Origin: Pseudofrankia coriaricola | GTDB taxonomy: Bacteria > Actinomycetota > Actinomycetes > Frankiales > Frankiaceae | DNA length: 64,000 bases | NCBI RefSeq assembly: GCF_001854805.1 | Contig: NZ_MBLO01000036.1 | Location: forward strand, 273,879-337,878 | Reading direction: 5' to 3' | Made by a program: the position numbers and the translations under genes | Notes under the pieces: model-generated | What the model was told of the DNA's origin: nothing | Seen by the model: only the letters and a program-made list of their open reading frames with translations | The model's database searches: none | Shown: positions 62,829 through 64,000 of the stretch, piece by piece | Numbering within the stretch: position 1 is the stretch's first letter | How the letters are laid out: the number at the start of each line of letters is the position of its first letter

Positions 62829-63275
62829 CTAGCGGCGGCCGGCCGTCGTGCTTGGCTGGACGAGGTCGCCGACCGGTTGCCACTGCGGCACGACCACGCC
62901 CACGGCGTCGTCGAACCAGACCCGCATGCGCTGCCCCGCGACGAGGGCGGGAGCACCGGGAAGGTGGCCGACGAACCGGACGGACGGGACGTCCAGGAGC
63001 TCGACGAGGACCACCGTGTAGGGCACCGGGTACAACGGGTGGACCTGGTGCTCGACGACCGTCCACGAGTAGAGGGTTCCGAAACCCGCCACCGGCTGCC
63101 AACGGCCGTCCCAGCTTCCACAGGTGTGGCAGTAGGCGCGCGGCAGGTGAAGAACGGCACCGCAGCCCGCGCACACCCGGATGACCAGTTCCTCGCGCCG
63201 GGCCGCTTCGAAGAATCCCCCGGTGTCGGGATCGTCGTCGACCGGGACGAGGTGGGTGCGTCGGATCCGGTCCAT
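62829..63275 (-). CDS. DUF35 OB-fold, zinc-ribbon acyl-CoA-binding protein
   Basis: 148 residues. The ribbon CAGCGAVLHLPRAYCHTC precedes an OB fold (GTLYSWTVVEHQVHP, YTVVLVEL). ATG 63275 overlaps the thiolase stop as TGATG; the frame to 63335 is the thiolase's antisense-like extension and is not needed. It is the partner of the thiolase upstream, as at 22600. Confidence 0.92.
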   Translation of the reverse strand: MDRIRRTHLVPVDDDPDTGGFFEAARREELVIRVCAGCGAVLHLPRAYCHTCGSWDGRWQPVAGFGTLYSWTVVEHQVHPLYPVPYTVVLVELLDVPSVRFVGHLPGAPALVAGQRMRVWFDDAVGVVVPQWQPVGDLVQPSTTAGRR

Positions 63276-64000
63276 CAGGCCGCTCGCAGCATCAGCGCGC
63301 TGCCCGGCGGCAGCGGGGTCGAGGTCACCAGGCACACCTCGGCGCCCGGGACCTGGGAGGTCGACTCCCCACGGATCTGGCGGACCCCCTCGAGGATGTG
63401 GTTCATGCCGTGGATGTAGCCCTCGGACAGGTGACCGCCGCCGGTGTTGATCGGAATGCTGCCCCCGAGATCGATCTCGCCTCCGGCCACGAACGGCCCG
63501 CCCTCGCCCTTCTTGCAGAAGCCCCAGTCCTCGATCTGAAGCAGGACGGTGATCGTGAAGCAGTCGTAGATCTGGGCGACGTCCACGTCCTGCGGGCCGA
63601 GGCCCGCCCGTCGGTACAACGTGCGAGCGACCGAACTCGCCGGCAGCTCGGTGATCGACTTCCGCATCAGGGTCGGGAACTGGATTCCGGGCTGCGGATC
63701 GGGCACGCTGCCCTGAGCGACCGCCCGGATCAGGACCGGAGGCTTTCGACAGTCCCGGGCGCGGGCGGCGCTGGTCACCACCACGGCGCAGGCCCCGTCG
63801 GTCTCGAGACAGAAGTCGAACAGCCCGAGTGGCCGGGCGATCGGGCGGGCCGACAGGTACTGCTCCATGGTGAGGGTGCGAGCGTGCATCTGGGCCGCCG
63901 GGTTCGCGTTCGCCCTGGCCCGACAGGTGAGCGCGATGTGGCCCATCTCCTCCTTCTTCGTGCCGTACTCGATCATGTGACGCTGGGCCATGAGGGCGAA
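63275..64000 (-). CDS. Lipid-transfer-type thiolase, C-terminal part (5' cut by window)
   Basis: The frame is open to the window edge. Visible are SLVDVAQIYD-like QDVDVAQIYDCFTITVL, GGSIPINTGGGHLSEGYIHG, VRQIRGESTSQVPG and the end SALMLRAA, all of the SCP-x/Ltp thiolase C-terminal half, about 241 residues. With the DUF35 gene it should form a thiolase or retro-aldolase complex. Confidence 0.9.
   Translation of the reverse strand, partial: FALMAQRHMIEYGTKKEEMGHIALTCRARANANPAAQMHARTLTMEQYLSARPIARPLGLFDFCLETDGACAVVVTSAARARDCRKPPVLIRAVAQGSVPDPQPGIQFPTLMRKSITELPASSVARTLYRRAGLGPQDVDVAQIYDCFTITVLLQIEDWGFCKKGEGGPFVAGGEIDLGGSIPINTGGGHLSEGYIHGMNHILEGVRQIRGESTSQVPGAEVCLVTSTPLPPGSALMLRAA

Overview
The window is very GC-rich, densely coded DNA from an actinobacterium. 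Its paralogue-rich catabolic gene families (F420/LLM oxidoreductases, P450s with small ferredoxins, SDRs, thiolase/DUF35 pairs, CaiB/BaiF CoA-transferases, amidohydrolases) fit a Frankia/Pseudofrankia-like or mycobacteria-like soil organism. Frankiales is my best guess, and it is inference. I found no rRNA, tRNA, CRISPR array, prophage or transposase. Almost the whole window is accessory lipid, terpenoid, steroid or aromatic catabolism; aminopeptidase N (28886-31369) is the one clear housekeeping-type gene.

Layout. 1-6682: end of a thiolase, an NTF2-like protein, an acyl-CoA synthetase, a CoA-transferase, a 3-hydroxyisobutyrate-dehydrogenase-like reductase and a thiolase. 6683-9660: an intergenic repeat pair, then a TetR/MFS efflux module. 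9663-12075: an unusual double FadR-type regulator flanked by three gene relics, two of which look like chimeras made by deletion. 12169-20034: a rightward, translationally coupled cluster with two P450s, two ferredoxins, two paralogous LLM enzymes, an SDR and an esterase, followed by an amidohydrolase. 20503-28876: a leftward DUF35/thiolase/SDR operon divergent from an LLM / double CoA-transferase operon, then a D-aminoacylase-like hydrolase. 31521-36599: leftward flavin reductase, SDR, LLM, CoA-transferase and thiolase genes. 37151-45022: an orphan LivF ATPase, a large indolepyruvate:ferredoxin oxidoreductase, an amidohydrolase, a zinc alcohol dehydrogenase and a ferredoxin. 45110-61774: a second TetR with a P450, a VOC protein, a cupin and another P450; a tightly overlapped leftward operon (TPP-dependent E1 alpha/beta, lipoyl protein, SDR, SnoaL-like, amidohydrolase, Rieske oxygenase, SDR); and a divergent SDR/ALDH/LLM group. 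61983-64000: an alpha/beta hydrolase and a DUF35/thiolase pair cut by the window edge.

Two regulatory layers can be read from the DNA. An imperfect palindrome with core AGTGAGCGCTCACT recurs at ten promoters between 5340 and 49615, suggesting one regulator or a family of related TetR-type regulators. A different palindrome, ATGCAAGGGTACCCTTGCAT, occurs only at 57260-57279 (perfect) and 47051-47070 (one mismatch). It links a P450/TetR operon and a VOC gene to the E1/Rieske operon and the SDR/ALDH/LLM operon. This second set looks like a compact, self-contained catabolic regulon and is the best candidate here for an undescribed pathway.
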